This document shows, piece after piece, positions 50,614-60,063 of a stretch of 64,000 nucleotides of DNA. Positions within the stretch are counted from its first letter, which is position 1. Every line of letters starts with the position of its first letter. The notes under the pieces are model-generated. The model searched no databases. It worked only from the letters and a program-made list of their open reading frames with translations, and was not told the origin of the DNA. Location of the stretch: assembly GCA_965221655.1 (NCBI GenBank), contig OZ244906.1, positions 434,001-498,000 on the forward strand, read 5' to 3'. A program made the translations under genes and the position numbers. Source of the stretch: Bin107 sp965221655 (GTDB lineage Bacteria > UBA8248).

Positions 50614-50643
50614 ATCTTAGGAGAGCGGTGAAGCAGGTGTCAA
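50614..50643 (-). promoter_or_regulatory. bamD promoter
   Basis: On the minus strand TTGACA (50643-50638), 18-bp spacer and TAAGAT (50619-50614). Start would be near 50607, about 38 bases before the bamD ATG. Confidence 0.65.
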
Positions 50644-50656
50644 GAAACCCCGGGCG

Positions 50657-52333
50657 CTAGCGGTGCACAACGAGCTTGTTGCCGGGAAAAATCTTGTCCG
50701 AGGCGCGCAGGCGGTTCCAGGCGAGGAGCGATTTCGTAGAAATGCCGTACCGCTTGGCGATGATCGAGATGTTCTCTCCCGGGCTGACGAGGTGGTGGAT
50801 GGGGCTTTTCGCCGGCTTCTTCTTCCCGGCGCGCTTCACCGCCGCGAGGCGCTTGGGGGCAGGGAGGCGCACCTTGGTGCCGACGCGCATGCGCTTGGGG
50901 TTGATGCCCGGGTTGCGGCGCATCAACTCCTGGGTGGAGACGGCGTACTTGCGCGCGATGGTCCACAAACTCTCGCCGCGCCGCGCGACGTGCGTGCCCG
51001 GACGCTCGCCCGCAGAGGCGAGACGCCGTCCCGTGGTCTGGCGCCTTGTTTTCGGCAGACGAATCTTCGTACCCGGACGGAGCCTTTTCGGGTCGAGGTG
51101 GGCGTTCATGTCCATCAGTTTGTGCAGCGAAATCTTGTATCTCTGCGCGATGGCCCCGAAGGTGTCGCCCCGCCGTATTTTGTAATGGCCGGGAGCCGGG
51201 GGATAGTCGCGGGGCAGGCTGGCCAGTCTGCGGATGAACTCCTCCGCCTTCTCTTCGGGCAGAAAGATGGAGTATCCCGCCTTGGGCGGGGTGACGGAGG
51301 TTCTCAGTTCCGCGTTGATGCGCCTGAGCTTTTGCAGGGGCACGCGCGACATGCGCGAAATCGTCCGCAGGCTGGCTCCGTGCGGAAGCGCGACGCGCCG
51401 GTAGTTCCACGGAGGTTCGTACTCGATGCCTGCGAAGCCGAAGACCTCCGGGTTCTTGGCGATGAACATCCCCGCCAGATATTTGGCGACGTAGTTGCGC
51501 GTCTCGTTGGGCAGGCGCCTCGTCGCGGCGAGCGACCAGTAGTCCTTCTTCTTCGACCTGCGCAGCGCGCGCATGATGCGGTACTCGCCCGCGTTGTATC
51601 CGGCGAGTGCGAGGTGCCAGTCGCCGAACTCCTCGTAGAGCATGGAAAGGTAGGCCACCGCCGCGCGGGTGGACTTGATGGGGTGGCGGCGCTCGTCCAC
51701 GTAGTAGTTGATTTTCAGGCCCATGCGCCGGGCGGTGGCGGGCATGAACTGCCAGGGGCCGACCGCCCCTGCCACGGAGCGCGCCTTGGGGTGAAAGCCG
51801 CTCTCGATCAGGGGGAGATACGCCAGGTCCTGGGGCAGGCCGTTTTCCTTGAGAATCTTGCGGAACAACCCGATGTACTTTCCGCCCCTGCGCAGCCACA
51901 CGGCGAAGTGGGCGCGTCCGGGGCCGGTGAAATAGGCAATCCACCTCTCCACAATGGCGTTGCGCACGACGGGCACGTCGTAGGAGAAGGCCTTGGGCGC
52001 CTCGGTCGGCTTGGGCGGAGCCTCGAGGGCGTCCTCGATTTCGGGCACGGGCAGATCGATATCGTGCGGGGAGGGTGCGGAGTCTTTGTCCTCTTCGCCG
52101 CCATCGGGCTTCCTGGCGACTGCGGGGGCTTTCTCGCCCCCTGTAGCCGGGGACGTCACGGCAGCGGGACTTTTCGACGCAGTTTCGATTTCGGCTCTCG
52201 TCGTCTTGCGGTGGAGGGCGCGTACGGAAGCCTCGAGGGCGGTTCCGTCCTCGGGGTTGTGAAGGGTAGCCGTCGAGCCGCAGCCTGTTGCGAAGGCACA
52301 CGCAAGAAGAAAGCACGCTGGTTTGATGCGCAA
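50657..52333 (-). CDS. mltD: Membrane-bound lytic murein transglycosylase D with three LysM domains
   Basis: Cleaves peptidoglycan glycan strands; 558 residues. TTG 52333 follows GGGAGAAG by 7 bases and gives a lipoprotein signal (KPACFLLACAFATGC, cysteine near 18). The SLT domain has the catalytic glutamate in LIESGFHPKA (about 173), then GPWQFMPATARRMGL and ALAGYNAGEYRI near 240. Three LysM repeats end the protein (about 375-420, 445-490 and 510-556), each starting with a GD/GE-type turn such as RRGDTFGAIAQRY. A distal upstream ATG frame has no RBS. Confidence 0.94.
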   Translation of the reverse strand: MRIKPACFLLACAFATGCGSTATLHNPEDGTALEASVRALHRKTTRAEIETASKSPAAVTSPATGGEKAPAVARKPDGGEEDKDSAPSPHDIDLPVPEIEDALEAPPKPTEAPKAFSYDVPVVRNAIVERWIAYFTGPGRAHFAVWLRRGGKYIGLFRKILKENGLPQDLAYLPLIESGFHPKARSVAGAVGPWQFMPATARRMGLKINYYVDERRHPIKSTRAAVAYLSMLYEEFGDWHLALAGYNAGEYRIMRALRRSKKKDYWSLAATRRLPNETRNYVAKYLAGMFIAKNPEVFGFAGIEYEPPWNYRRVALPHGASLRTISRMSRVPLQKLRRINAELRTSVTPPKAGYSIFLPEEKAEEFIRRLASLPRDYPPAPGHYKIRRGDTFGAIAQRYKISLHKLMDMNAHLDPKRLRPGTKIRLPKTRRQTTGRRLASAGERPGTHVARRGESLWTIARKYAVSTQELMRRNPGINPKRMRVGTKVRLPAPKRLAAVKRAGKKKPAKSPIHHLVSPGENISIIAKRYGISTKSLLAWNRLRASDKIFPGNKLVVHR

Positions 52334-52394
52334 GGAAATTCTTCTCCCGGTTTGCGAGGCACTCCTCAGGAGACGGAAATCAAGTACACACAAC

Positions 52395-52424
52395 AACATA
52401 GCAATTCGCCATGCCCTCGGTCAA
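52395..52424 (-). promoter_or_regulatory. mltD promoter
   Basis: On the minus strand TTGACC (52424-52419), 18-bp spacer, TATGTT (52400-52395), in the 109-base gap between purF and mltD. Confidence 0.5.
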
Positions 52425-52442
52425 ACCTGAATTATAGGCGGA

Positions 52443-53885
52443 TTATGCGCGGTGCTCGGAGGTGCGGGAATCGCGGAACAGGGAAAGCTGATAGTCGCTC
52501 TGCTCGACGGGTATCGGGTATTTTCCGGAAAAACAGGCCGTGCAGAACGTGTCTTCCCTCGGGTGCACGCAGTCCAGCATTCCCTCGATGGAGAGATAGC
52601 ACAGGCTGTCCGCACCCAGGTATTGCCTGATCTCCTCGACGCTGCTCGATGACGCCCTCAACTCCTCCAGCGTGGGCATGTCGATGCCGAAGAAGCACGG
52701 GTGGGTGATGGGGGGAGAGCTGATGCGCATGTGGACTTCCTGTGCGCCTGCGCGCCGGAGGAGTTCGACGATTTTCTTGCTCGTCGTGCCCCGGACGAGA
52801 GAGTCGTCCACCACCACGACGCGCTTGTCCGCCAGAAACTCCTTCATGGGGTTGAGCTTCAGCTTGACGCCGAAGTTGCGGATCGACTGTTCCGGCTCGA
52901 TGAACGTGCGGCCCACGTAGTGGTTGCGTATCAGGCCCCATTCGAGCGGCAGGCCCGAGGCGTTCGCGTAGCCCAGAGCCGCGGCGAGCCCTGAGTCCGG
53001 AACGGGAATGACGATGTCCGCCGGCACGCCGTTTTCCTCTGCGAGCCGCGCGCCCAGCTTCCGCCGCACGGCGTAGGCGTTTTTGCCGAAAACGAGGCTG
53101 TCCGGACGGGCGAAGTAGATGAATTCGAAAATGCACTGCCGATGCGTCTCGCCCGGGGAATAGGTGATGCTCCTGGTGCCGTCCTGGTCGATGACGATCA
53201 TCTCGCCGGGCGCTATTTCGCGTACGTATTCGGCGTCGATCAAGTCGAGGGCGCATGTCTCGCTGGCGAGAATCCAGCTCTCGCCCTCTGCCGTGGGCAG
53301 CCTGCCCAGCACCAGGGGGCGGAAACCGTAGGGGTCGCGAATGCCGATCAGCATGTTTTCGGTCATCATCGTGAGCGTGAAGGCGCCCTCGAGCCGCCGG
53401 ATGGCTTCGATAATCGCGCCCTCGGTGTTCTTCTCCGCCGAGCGCGCGATGAGGTGCAGAATAACCTCGCTGTCCGTCGTGCTGCGGAATATGGAGCCTT
53501 TCGCCTCGAGTTCCTCGCGCAGCGCGCCGCCGTTCACGAGGTTTCCGTTGTGGCCGAGGGCGAGCGTTCCCTTAGCGTAGTCCACCAAAAACGGCTGGGC
53601 GTTCTTGATGTCGGACTGCCCCGCCGTGGAGTAGCGGTTGTGGCCGATGGCGATGCGCCCCTGCAGCTTGGCAATGCGCTCCTGGGTGAAAACGTCGGCC
53701 ACAAGCCCCATGCCGACCTCGCTGTGGACGTGCTCTCCATCCGAAGCCACTATCCCTGCGCTCTCCTGTCCCCTGTGCTGAAGGGAATAGAGGCCGAGAT
53801 ACGCCATGTTGGCCGCCTCGGGGTGGCCGTAAATTCCAAAAACGCCACACTCTTCCCTGGGGTGGTCATCCATCCAGCCGGACAT
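52443..53885 (-). CDS. purF: Amidophosphoribosyltransferase
   Basis: First committed step of purine synthesis: PRPP plus glutamine to phosphoribosylamine. 480 residues from ATG 53885. Residues 1-12 form a propeptide before the N-terminal nucleophile cysteine (EECGVFGIYG). The PRPP motif is VVVVDDSLVRGTTSKK near 355. Cysteines in HRQCIFEF, THPCFFGID and FCTACFSGKYP match the 4Fe-4S ligands of the B. subtilis type, which is oxygen sensitive and needs propeptide removal. It follows purL by one base; RBS GAGGTG lies inside the end of purL. Confidence 0.96.
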   Translation of the reverse strand: MSGWMDDHPREECGVFGIYGHPEAANMAYLGLYSLQHRGQESAGIVASDGEHVHSEVGMGLVADVFTQERIAKLQGRIAIGHNRYSTAGQSDIKNAQPFLVDYAKGTLALGHNGNLVNGGALREELEAKGSIFRSTTDSEVILHLIARSAEKNTEGAIIEAIRRLEGAFTLTMMTENMLIGIRDPYGFRPLVLGRLPTAEGESWILASETCALDLIDAEYVREIAPGEMIVIDQDGTRSITYSPGETHRQCIFEFIYFARPDSLVFGKNAYAVRRKLGARLAEENGVPADIVIPVPDSGLAAALGYANASGLPLEWGLIRNHYVGRTFIEPEQSIRNFGVKLKLNPMKEFLADKRVVVVDDSLVRGTTSKKIVELLRRAGAQEVHMRISSPPITHPCFFGIDMPTLEELRASSSSVEEIRQYLGADSLCYLSIEGMLDCVHPREDTFCTACFSGKYPIPVEQSDYQLSLFRDSRTSEHRA

Positions 53886-53886
53886 C

Positions 53887-56115
53887 TCACAACACCTCGT
53901 CAAGGGCGCCCGACCATGCCGCTGCAATGTCGCTCAACGGCAGATCGACAAGGGGAGCATTATCGTGGGTTTTGACGAGGAGCGCATCCCCCCGCACAAG
54001 ACCGATGCGTGCAAGTTGCGCCCCCAGGGTGTGGGCGAGCTCCTCCAGGGTGTCCACCGCATCCGGAGAGACGCTCACCAAAACGCGCGAGGCGGCCTCG
54101 CCGAACAGTTGGGCGTCGCACCTGCCCTCGTGTGGGGGCAGGCGTACTTCGGCCCCCAGCCTGCCCCGGGGCGAGGCGAGCGCGCACTCGGCCAGCGCGA
54201 CCCCCAGCCCGCCTTCTGAGAGGTCGTGGGCGGAGCGCACGAGACCCCGTTCTATTCCGTCCCGGCATACCGCCTGCACGGCCTTTTCGGCTTCCAGAGA
54301 AATTGGGGGTGCGTCGCCTCCCTCCCGGCCCGCTTCCACCCAGGCGTATTCGTGGGCGCAGGCGGCGGGCAGGGGCGCTTCGCCCATCGGGTGAATCAGG
54401 GCGAGGGCGTCTCCCTCGGGGGCGAAGGCGTGTCCCACGCGCCTGCGCACGTCCTCGATGAGGCCGACCATCCCGATGATCGGGGTGGGGTAGATGTCGA
54501 CGCCGTGCGTTTCGTTGTAGAAACTCACGTTCCCGCTCACAACGGGCAATTCCAGTGCGCGGCACGCCTGCGCCATGCCCTCTACCGAGAGTGCGAACTG
54601 GGACATGACGGCCGGACGCTCGGGGTTGCCGAAGTTCAGGCAGTTGGTAATCGCGAGCGGCCTGGCGCCCACGCAGGAGACGTTGCGCGCAGCCTCGGCC
54701 ACGGCGAGCATTCCTCCTTTGTGGGGGTCGAGCATGGAGTATCGCGCGTTGCCGTCCGTGGTGAGGGCCAGCGCCTTGTGCGTGCCCTTGATGCGTATGA
54801 GAGCGGCGTCTCCGCCCGGAGGGGCAATAGTGTTCGTGCGCACCATGTAGTCGTATTGCCGCCAAATCGGTTTTTTGTCCCCCTGGTTGGGGTGGGCCAG
54901 CATACGGAGCAGGGCGGGTGCGAGGTTCTCGCTCTCCGGCAGTGTGGAGAGCGGATCTTCCGGCGGAAGACCGCGCGCAGGCTCTCTTGGGCGGTCGTAG
55001 GCGGGTGCGTCGTCCGTCAGGGAAGAAACGGGCAGGTCGGCAACCTCCTCTCCCCCGAACGCAACGCGCAGCCTGCCGTCGTCGGTTACTTCGCCCACGA
55101 CGGATATCGGCAAGTCCCATCGCTCGAATATCTCGCGCACCTCGGATTCGCGGCCGCGTTCCGCCACCAGCAGCATTCTCTCCTGGCTTTCGGAAAGCAG
55201 CATCTCATAGGGCGACATGGCTTCCTCTCTGCACGGAACGGTGTCGAGCCGCAGAAGGAGGCCCGTACCCGCCCGGCCCGCCATTTCGACCGAAGAAGAA
55301 GTAAGGCCCGCCGCGCCCATGTCCTGAATGCCGACCACGGCGCCGCGCTCCATGAGTTCGAGACATGCCTCGAGCAGAAGCTTTTCCCGAAACGGGTCTC
55401 CCACCTGGACGGTGGGGCGCTTCTCCAGGGCGGAATCGTCAAAACCCGCCGAGGCCATCGAGGCGCCGTGAATGCCGTCGCGTCCCGTGGGCGCCCCGAC
55501 GTAGACGACCGGGTTCCCGACGCCCGAGGCCGTGCCCCGGAAGATGGCGTCCGAGCGCATGAGGCCCGCGCACATGACGTTCACCAGAATGTTCCCGTTG
55601 TAGCAGGGGTGAAACTTGGTTTCTCCGCCGACGGTGGGAACGCCGACGCAGTTTCCATAACCCGCGATGCCCGACACCACGCCGCCGACGAGGTAGGACG
55701 TGCGGGGATGCGTGGGCGCACCGAAGCGCAGGCTGTCGAGGAGTGCCACGGGCCGCGCTCCCATCGTGAACACGTCGCGCAAAATGCCGCCCACCCCGGT
55801 GGCCGCCCCCTGGTAGGGCTCGATAAAGGAGGGATGGTTGTGGCTTTCCATCTTGAACGCCACGGCGATGCCCTCGCCCAGGTCGACGACGCCCGCGTTC
55901 TCGCCCGGCCCCTGGAGGACGCAGGCGCCCTGTGTGGGAAATTTTCCGAGGTGCACCCGGCTGCTCTTATAAGAGCAGTGCTCGTTCCACATGGCGGAGA
56001 AGACGCCCAGTTCGGTGACGTTGGGCTTGCGCCCCAGGATTTCGGTGATGCGCGCCCACTCCCCGGCCGAGAGGCCGTGGTCGAGGGCCATCTCCGGCGT
56101 GGCCGTCGCGCTCAT
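53887..56115 (-). CDS. purL: Phosphoribosylformylglycinamidine synthase, subunit II (small PurL)
   Basis: ATP-dependent synthetic subunit that makes FGAM, working with PurS and PurQ. 742 residues, the small form without glutaminase domain. ATG 56115 overlaps the purQ stop (ATGA). HCSYKSSRVHLGKFPT is near 45, MESHNHPSFIEPYQGAATGV near 86, VSGIAGYGNCVGVPTVGGE near 140 and the second AIRS-like half has AITNCLNFGNPE near 505. C-terminal DLSEGGLGVALAE near 627 is typical. Part of purC-purS-purQ-purL-purF. Confidence 0.96.
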   Translation of the reverse strand: MSATATPEMALDHGLSAGEWARITEILGRKPNVTELGVFSAMWNEHCSYKSSRVHLGKFPTQGACVLQGPGENAGVVDLGEGIAVAFKMESHNHPSFIEPYQGAATGVGGILRDVFTMGARPVALLDSLRFGAPTHPRTSYLVGGVVSGIAGYGNCVGVPTVGGETKFHPCYNGNILVNVMCAGLMRSDAIFRGTASGVGNPVVYVGAPTGRDGIHGASMASAGFDDSALEKRPTVQVGDPFREKLLLEACLELMERGAVVGIQDMGAAGLTSSSVEMAGRAGTGLLLRLDTVPCREEAMSPYEMLLSESQERMLLVAERGRESEVREIFERWDLPISVVGEVTDDGRLRVAFGGEEVADLPVSSLTDDAPAYDRPREPARGLPPEDPLSTLPESENLAPALLRMLAHPNQGDKKPIWRQYDYMVRTNTIAPPGGDAALIRIKGTHKALALTTDGNARYSMLDPHKGGMLAVAEAARNVSCVGARPLAITNCLNFGNPERPAVMSQFALSVEGMAQACRALELPVVSGNVSFYNETHGVDIYPTPIIGMVGLIEDVRRRVGHAFAPEGDALALIHPMGEAPLPAACAHEYAWVEAGREGGDAPPISLEAEKAVQAVCRDGIERGLVRSAHDLSEGGLGVALAECALASPRGRLGAEVRLPPHEGRCDAQLFGEAASRVLVSVSPDAVDTLEELAHTLGAQLARIGLVRGDALLVKTHDNAPLVDLPLSDIAAAWSGALDEVL

Positions 56116-56807
56116 GGGGAGGCTGTCGCCCGGGCGAGCGAGGCGAGCACCCGCAGGCCGTCCTCCCCGCCCAGCAGGGGGTCGCAGCAGCGTTCGGGAT
56201 GCGGCATCAGGCCCACCACGTTGCCCTGGGCGTTGCATACGCCCGCGACGTTGTCGAGCGAGCCGTTGGGGTTCGCCCCGGGAGTCGCGTGGCCCTCTTC
56301 GTCCGCGTAGCGAAAGACTATCTGGTCGTTGTCTTCGAGTTTCGCGAGCGTATCCGGATCACAAAAATAGTTTCCCTCTCCGTGGGCGATGGGCATCTTG
56401 AGGGTTTCGCCCGGCCCAATGCCTGCGGTGAAGGGGGTTCTCGCGGTTTCGCACCGCAGCAACACGTCGTCACAGACGAAGCGAAGCGAAGCGTTGCGCC
56501 GAAGTGCGCCGGGCAGAAGACCGGATTCGGTCAGGCACTGAAAGCCGTTGCAGACCCCCAGCAGAGGGCGCCCCGCGCGCGCGTGGGCGCGGACGGCCTG
56601 CATGACGGGGGAGAAGCGCGATATCGCCCCGGCCCGCAGGTAATCGCCGTAGCTGAAGCCTCCGGGCAGTATGACCACCTCCGCATCGCCCAGGGAGGTC
56701 TCCTTGTGCCAGACGAACTGCACGGGCTCCCCGAGACCGCTCTTGACGGCGTGGTAGAAGTCGTGGTCGCAGTTCGAGCCGGGAAAGACGACTACGGCGA
56801 AGCGCAT
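56112..56807 (-). CDS. purQ: Phosphoribosylformylglycinamidine synthase, glutaminase subunit
   Basis: Class I glutamine amidotransferase giving ammonia to PurL; 231 residues from ATG 56807. FPGSNCDHDF is near the N-terminus, ILPGGFSYGDYLRAGA near 46, the nucleophile Cys in LLGVCNGFQCL (about 87), and His-Glu in MPHPERCCD near 209. The ATG shares one base with the purS TAA stop (TAATG), and its own stop overlaps the purL start. This gives a tightly coupled three-subunit enzyme. Confidence 0.96.
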   Translation of the reverse strand: MRFAVVVFPGSNCDHDFYHAVKSGLGEPVQFVWHKETSLGDAEVVILPGGFSYGDYLRAGAISRFSPVMQAVRAHARAGRPLLGVCNGFQCLTESGLLPGALRRNASLRFVCDDVLLRCETARTPFTAGIGPGETLKMPIAHGEGNYFCDPDTLAKLEDNDQIVFRYADEEGHATPGANPNGSLDNVAGVCNAQGNVVGLMPHPERCCDPLLGGEDGLRVLASLARATASP

Positions 56808-57070
56808 TACGTCCTCCCGCCGTTCGTGGTTTCGGCGGCGAGTTCGATGCGGTAGTCCTCGATGACGGGGTTCGCCAGCAGGTCGCGGCACATTTTTTCC
56901 AAGTCCTCGCGCAGGGTGTCGCCCTCATCGAGTTCGAGTTCGATGTATTTCCCCACGCGCACGTCCTGCACGCCCCCGAAGCCCAGAGCGCGCAGCGCGC
57001 CGCGCACGGCTTCCCCCTGGGGGTCGAGCACCCCCGACTTGAACGTCACGTAGACCCGGGCCTTCGCCAT
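56807..57070 (-). CDS. purS: Phosphoribosylformylglycinamidine synthase subunit PurS
   Basis: Small 87-residue subunit that bridges PurL and PurQ. MAKARVYVTFKSGVLDPQGE, then LGFGGVQDVRVGKYIELEL (about 30-48) and LLANPVIEDYRIEL near 64 match the family. RBS AGAGGTAG precedes ATG 57070. It is 24 bases after purC. The presence of PurS agrees with the small PurL type next to it. Confidence 0.95.
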   Translation of the reverse strand: MAKARVYVTFKSGVLDPQGEAVRGALRALGFGGVQDVRVGKYIELELDEGDTLREDLEKMCRDLLANPVIEDYRIELAAETTNGGRT

Positions 57071-57094
57071 CGCTACCTCTGGGCGGCGGAGAGA

Positions 57095-57808
57095 TCAGTT
57101 CTTGACGATCTGGTCGACCTCGGCGTATGCGTCCTCCACGTTGCCCATGTCCCTGCGGAAGCGGTCCTTGTCCAGCTTGCGGCCCGTTCCCTTCTCCCAG
57201 AGGCGGCATCCGTCGGGCGTGATTTCATCGCCCAGCAGCAGCTTTCCGTCCTCGGCCGCGCAGCGCCCGAACTCGAGCTTGAAGTCCACCAGGTCGATGT
57301 TGCGCTCGGAGAAGAACGCGGTGAGGATGTCGTTTACCTCAAGAGCGTATGCGCGCATCTGGCCCAGTTCCTCGTATGTTGCCAGGTCGAAGGCCACGGC
57401 GGTGTCCTCGTTGATGAGCGGGTCGTCGAGCGCGTCGTCTTTGAGATGCAGGTCGACGATGGTGTGGGGCAGGCGCGCGCCTTCTTCCACGCCCATTCTT
57501 TTGGCCAGGCTTCCCGCGATGACGTTTCGCAACACCACCTCCACGAGAATGATGTCGAGTCGCTTCACCAGCATCTCGCGCTCCGAGAGTTTTTCGACGA
57601 AGTGCGTGGGCACGCCCTGTCGTTCGACCTCCTGGAGGAGGCGCGAGGAGATGGAATTGTTGAAGACGCCCTTCGATTCGATGGTGCCCAGCTTCTTGGC
57701 GTTGAACGCCGAAGCGTCGTCCTTGAAGAACTGGACGTAGTAGCGCGGGTCGTCCGTTTCGTAGATGATTTTGGCCTTGCCTTCATAAAGTTGTTTGCCG
57801 CGTTCCAT
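57095..57808 (-). CDS. purC: SAICAR synthase
   Basis: Condenses CAIR with aspartate in purine synthesis; 237 residues from ATG 57808. That start has GGAGAA 7 bases upstream and gives MERGKQLYEGKAKIIYETDD, the family N-terminus; ATG 57823 would overlap the RBS. Signatures: LVKRLDIILVEVVLRNVIAGSL (split, about 82-103) and VDFKLEFGR near 188, then LLGDEITPDGCRLW near 206. First gene of purC-S-Q-L-F. The 155-base leader holds a terminator-like hairpin from purB. Confidence 0.96.
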   Translation of the reverse strand: MERGKQLYEGKAKIIYETDDPRYYVQFFKDDASAFNAKKLGTIESKGVFNNSISSRLLQEVERQGVPTHFVEKLSEREMLVKRLDIILVEVVLRNVIAGSLAKRMGVEEGARLPHTIVDLHLKDDALDDPLINEDTAVAFDLATYEELGQMRAYALEVNDILTAFFSERNIDLVDFKLEFGRCAAEDGKLLLGDEITPDGCRLWEKGTGRKLDKDRFRRDMGNVEDAYAEVDQIVKN

Positions 57809-57890
57809 GGGGAAGTTCTCCATCCGGGGGGCACAGGGTGTGCGCCGTCGTTTCGGGGTTTGCGCCATCGGGCGGGCAGGCTGGGCTATG

Positions 57891-57911
57891 AAAATTCCCG
57901 GTTGCCGGGAA
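57891..57911 (-). terminator. Terminator-like hairpin downstream of purB
   Basis: On the minus strand TTCCCGG, loop CAA, CCGGGAA (57911-57895) is followed by T4 at 57894-57891. The stem is perfect but the T-run is short. It would separate purB from purC transcription. Confidence 0.5.
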
Positions 57912-57963
57912 CGGCAATACTAGCATATATGGCCCCCCGCCTGTCACCCCCGCAGGGGGAGTT

Positions 57964-59262
57964 TCACCCGCCGAAGACGCGCTCGAAAATCCGCTCTACG
58001 TTCTGAAAATGGGCGTCTAAGTCGAAGCAGCGCGCGAGTTCCGCCTCGCCCAGCACGCCGCCCACCAGAGGGTCTGCCGCCAGGCGGGCCTGGAAGTCTC
58101 CGCCCTCGGCCCATGTTTTCATGGCGGGCGCCTGGACGCGCGCGTAGGCTTCTTCTCTGGTGATGCCCGCCTTGCGAATGAGGGCGAGCATAACGTGTTC
58201 GCTCAGCAACAGCCCCTTGGAGCGCGCGAGGTTCTCCTCCATGCGCTCGGGGTAGAGCATCCAGTTGCGCATCAGGTCGTCGAGCTTCACGAGCATGTAG
58301 TCGACGAGAATCGTGCTGTCGGGCAGGACGACGCGCTCCACCGAGGAGTGGGAGATGTCGCGCTCGTGCCAAAGGGGGACGTTTTGGAGCGCCGCCGTGG
58401 CGTTTGCCTGCACGACGCGGGCGAGGCCGCACAACTGCTCGGAGACCACGGGATTCCTCTTGTGGGGCATGGCGGAACTCCCCTTTTGCCCCTTGCTGAA
58501 GAACTCTTCCGCTTCGCCCACCTCGTTTCGTTGTAGGTGGCGCACTTCGGTCGCCACCCGCGATATGCTCGCCGCCACGAGGGCGAGGGCGAGCTGGTAT
58601 TCCGCGTGGCGGTCGCGCTGGATGATCTGGCTGCTCACGCGGTCCACCTCGAGCCCCAGTCGCTTGCAGATGGCCTCCTCGGCGTCGGGTGCGATGTGGG
58701 GGCACGCCCCCACGGCGCCCGATATCTGCCCCACGCGAACGGCCTCGCGCGCTCTTCGCATGCGTTCGCCCGCACGCTCGAACTCCGTGTACCAGGTGGC
58801 GATTTTGAGTCCCAGCGTGGTGGGCTCGGCGTGCATGCCGTGGGTTCTGCCCGCGATGAGCGTGCGCTTTTGCTCGACGGCCCGCCGCTTCAGCGTCTCC
58901 TGGAGTCGCTCGACGTCGTCGATGATGATGTCCGCGGCGTCCACGAGCTGGAGCGCAAGGGCGGTGTCGAGCACGTCGCTGCTCGTCATGCCGAGGTGGA
59001 TGTAGCGCGAGGCCGGCCCTACGTGCTCGGCCACGTTCGTGAGAAAGGCGATCACGTCGTGCTTGGTGACGCGCTCGATCTCCTGGATGCGTTTTACGTC
59101 GAACGCCGCTTTCGTGCGAATCTCCTCCATCGCGTCCGCGGGAATCTCGCCGCGCGCGGTCATCTCCTCGCAGACGGCTATCTCCACGTCGAGCATGCGC
59201 TGGAGCTTCTCGCGCTCCTCCCATATTTTCGCCATATCGGACCGGGTATATCGCGGAATCAA
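57964..59262 (-). CDS. purB: Adenylosuccinate lyase
   Basis: Acts twice in purine synthesis (SAICAR to AICAR, adenylosuccinate to AMP); 432 residues. TTG 59262 gives MIPRYTRSDMAKIWEEREK, the standard N-terminus, with AGGAGG 7 bases upstream; its bases overlap the preceding TGA stop as TTGA. The substrate loop GSSAMPHKRNPVVSEQ near 262 carries the catalytic serine, HLGMTSSDVLDTA is near 85 and AGRTHGMHAEPTT near 138. The upstream partner is the MBL hydrolase gene. Confidence 0.96.
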   Translation of the reverse strand: MIPRYTRSDMAKIWEEREKLQRMLDVEIAVCEEMTARGEIPADAMEEIRTKAAFDVKRIQEIERVTKHDVIAFLTNVAEHVGPASRYIHLGMTSSDVLDTALALQLVDAADIIIDDVERLQETLKRRAVEQKRTLIAGRTHGMHAEPTTLGLKIATWYTEFERAGERMRRAREAVRVGQISGAVGACPHIAPDAEEAICKRLGLEVDRVSSQIIQRDRHAEYQLALALVAASISRVATEVRHLQRNEVGEAEEFFSKGQKGSSAMPHKRNPVVSEQLCGLARVVQANATAALQNVPLWHERDISHSSVERVVLPDSTILVDYMLVKLDDLMRNWMLYPERMEENLARSKGLLLSEHVMLALIRKAGITREEAYARVQAPAMKTWAEGGDFQARLAADPLVGGVLGEAELARCFDLDAHFQNVERIFERVFGG

Positions 59263-60044
59263 AATGCATCCTCCTGCGCGCCCATGAGGGGAGTGGGTTC
59301 GTCCTGGCTCGCGCTCACGAGGCGCGCTCCGCCCTGTCCGTTGAGCGCCCTGCGGGCCGTCTCCAGCAAAAGCCCGATTTCGTTGTTCTCCTGCGAGATG
59401 TGGGCGCAGACGAGCCACTCCATATCGGCCGTAGCGACGTCGGCGAGCAGGCGCGCCGCGTCCTCGTTGCTCAGGTGGCCGAGCTTGCCGCGAATCCTCT
59501 GCTTGATTGGCCAGGGGTAGGGGCCGTTGACGAGCATGTCCACGTCGTGGTTGAACTCGAGCACTAGGCCCTGCAGCCCTTCCAGGCGCTTGCGCGCGAG
59601 GTTTGTTGCGAACCCCATGTCGGTGGCGAAGCCGACGCGAAATCCGTCCTCGTCGGTGAGCGTCAGCCCGAACGGGTCGGTGGCGTCGTGTGGCGTGCTG
59701 AACGGCTCGACCCGTATGCAGCCAATGTGAAAGGGCAGCCCCACCTCGACCTCTCTCCACGCGGGTGTCTCGCCTACCGCCCCGCGGCTCGCCTCGTACG
59801 TGCCCCTGTTCGTCCAAAGGGGCAGGTTCCATCTTCTCGCCAGGGTGCCCGCGCTCCTTACGTGGTCGATGTGCTCGTGCGTCAAGACGATGGCCGTCAG
59901 GTCTTGGGGGTGTACGCCGTAGGCCGCGAGGCGCTTGGTGATTTGCCGCGCGCTCAGGCCCGCGTCCACCAAAAGTGCCGTGCCGTTCGCGCGCACCAGG
60001 GCGGCGTTGCCCCGGCTGCCGCTGCCCAGAATTCCGATTTCCAC
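59259..60044 (-). CDS. MBL-fold metallohydrolase (YycJ/WalJ-like)
   Basis: 261 residues from GTG 60044. The N-terminus MEIGILGSGSRGNAALVRA matches YycJ-type proteins. Metal motif VLTHEHIDHVRSAG (HxHxDH) is near 59. Further ligands are probably in FSTPHDATDPFG (about 125) and LEFNHDVDML (about 165). AHISQENNEIGL near 217 is typical of the subgroup, related to PhnP and proposed to act on nucleic acid or cyclic nucleotide substrates. Its stop overlaps the purB TTG start. Substrate unknown. Confidence 0.87.
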   Translation of the reverse strand: MEIGILGSGSRGNAALVRANGTALLVDAGLSARQITKRLAAYGVHPQDLTAIVLTHEHIDHVRSAGTLARRWNLPLWTNRGTYEASRGAVGETPAWREVEVGLPFHIGCIRVEPFSTPHDATDPFGLTLTDEDGFRVGFATDMGFATNLARKRLEGLQGLVLEFNHDVDMLVNGPYPWPIKQRIRGKLGHLSNEDAARLLADVATADMEWLVCAHISQENNEIGLLLETARRALNGQGGARLVSASQDEPTPLMGAQEDAF

Positions 60045-60063
60045 GCCGTGCGCCCCCCGTCGC

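Noticed and set aside
50663..52630. 655-codon plus-strand frame opposite mltD
   Set aside because: Antisense to a gene with complete SLT and LysM motifs; low-complexity translation.
54226..56310. 694-codon plus-strand frame opposite purL
   Set aside because: Antisense to an intact purL with all motifs; no independent signal.
53887..60044. Riboswitch upstream of the purine genes
   Set aside because: The purC leader (57809-57963) contains only a simple hairpin and purB has no leader of its own; no purine or other aptamer core was recognised.
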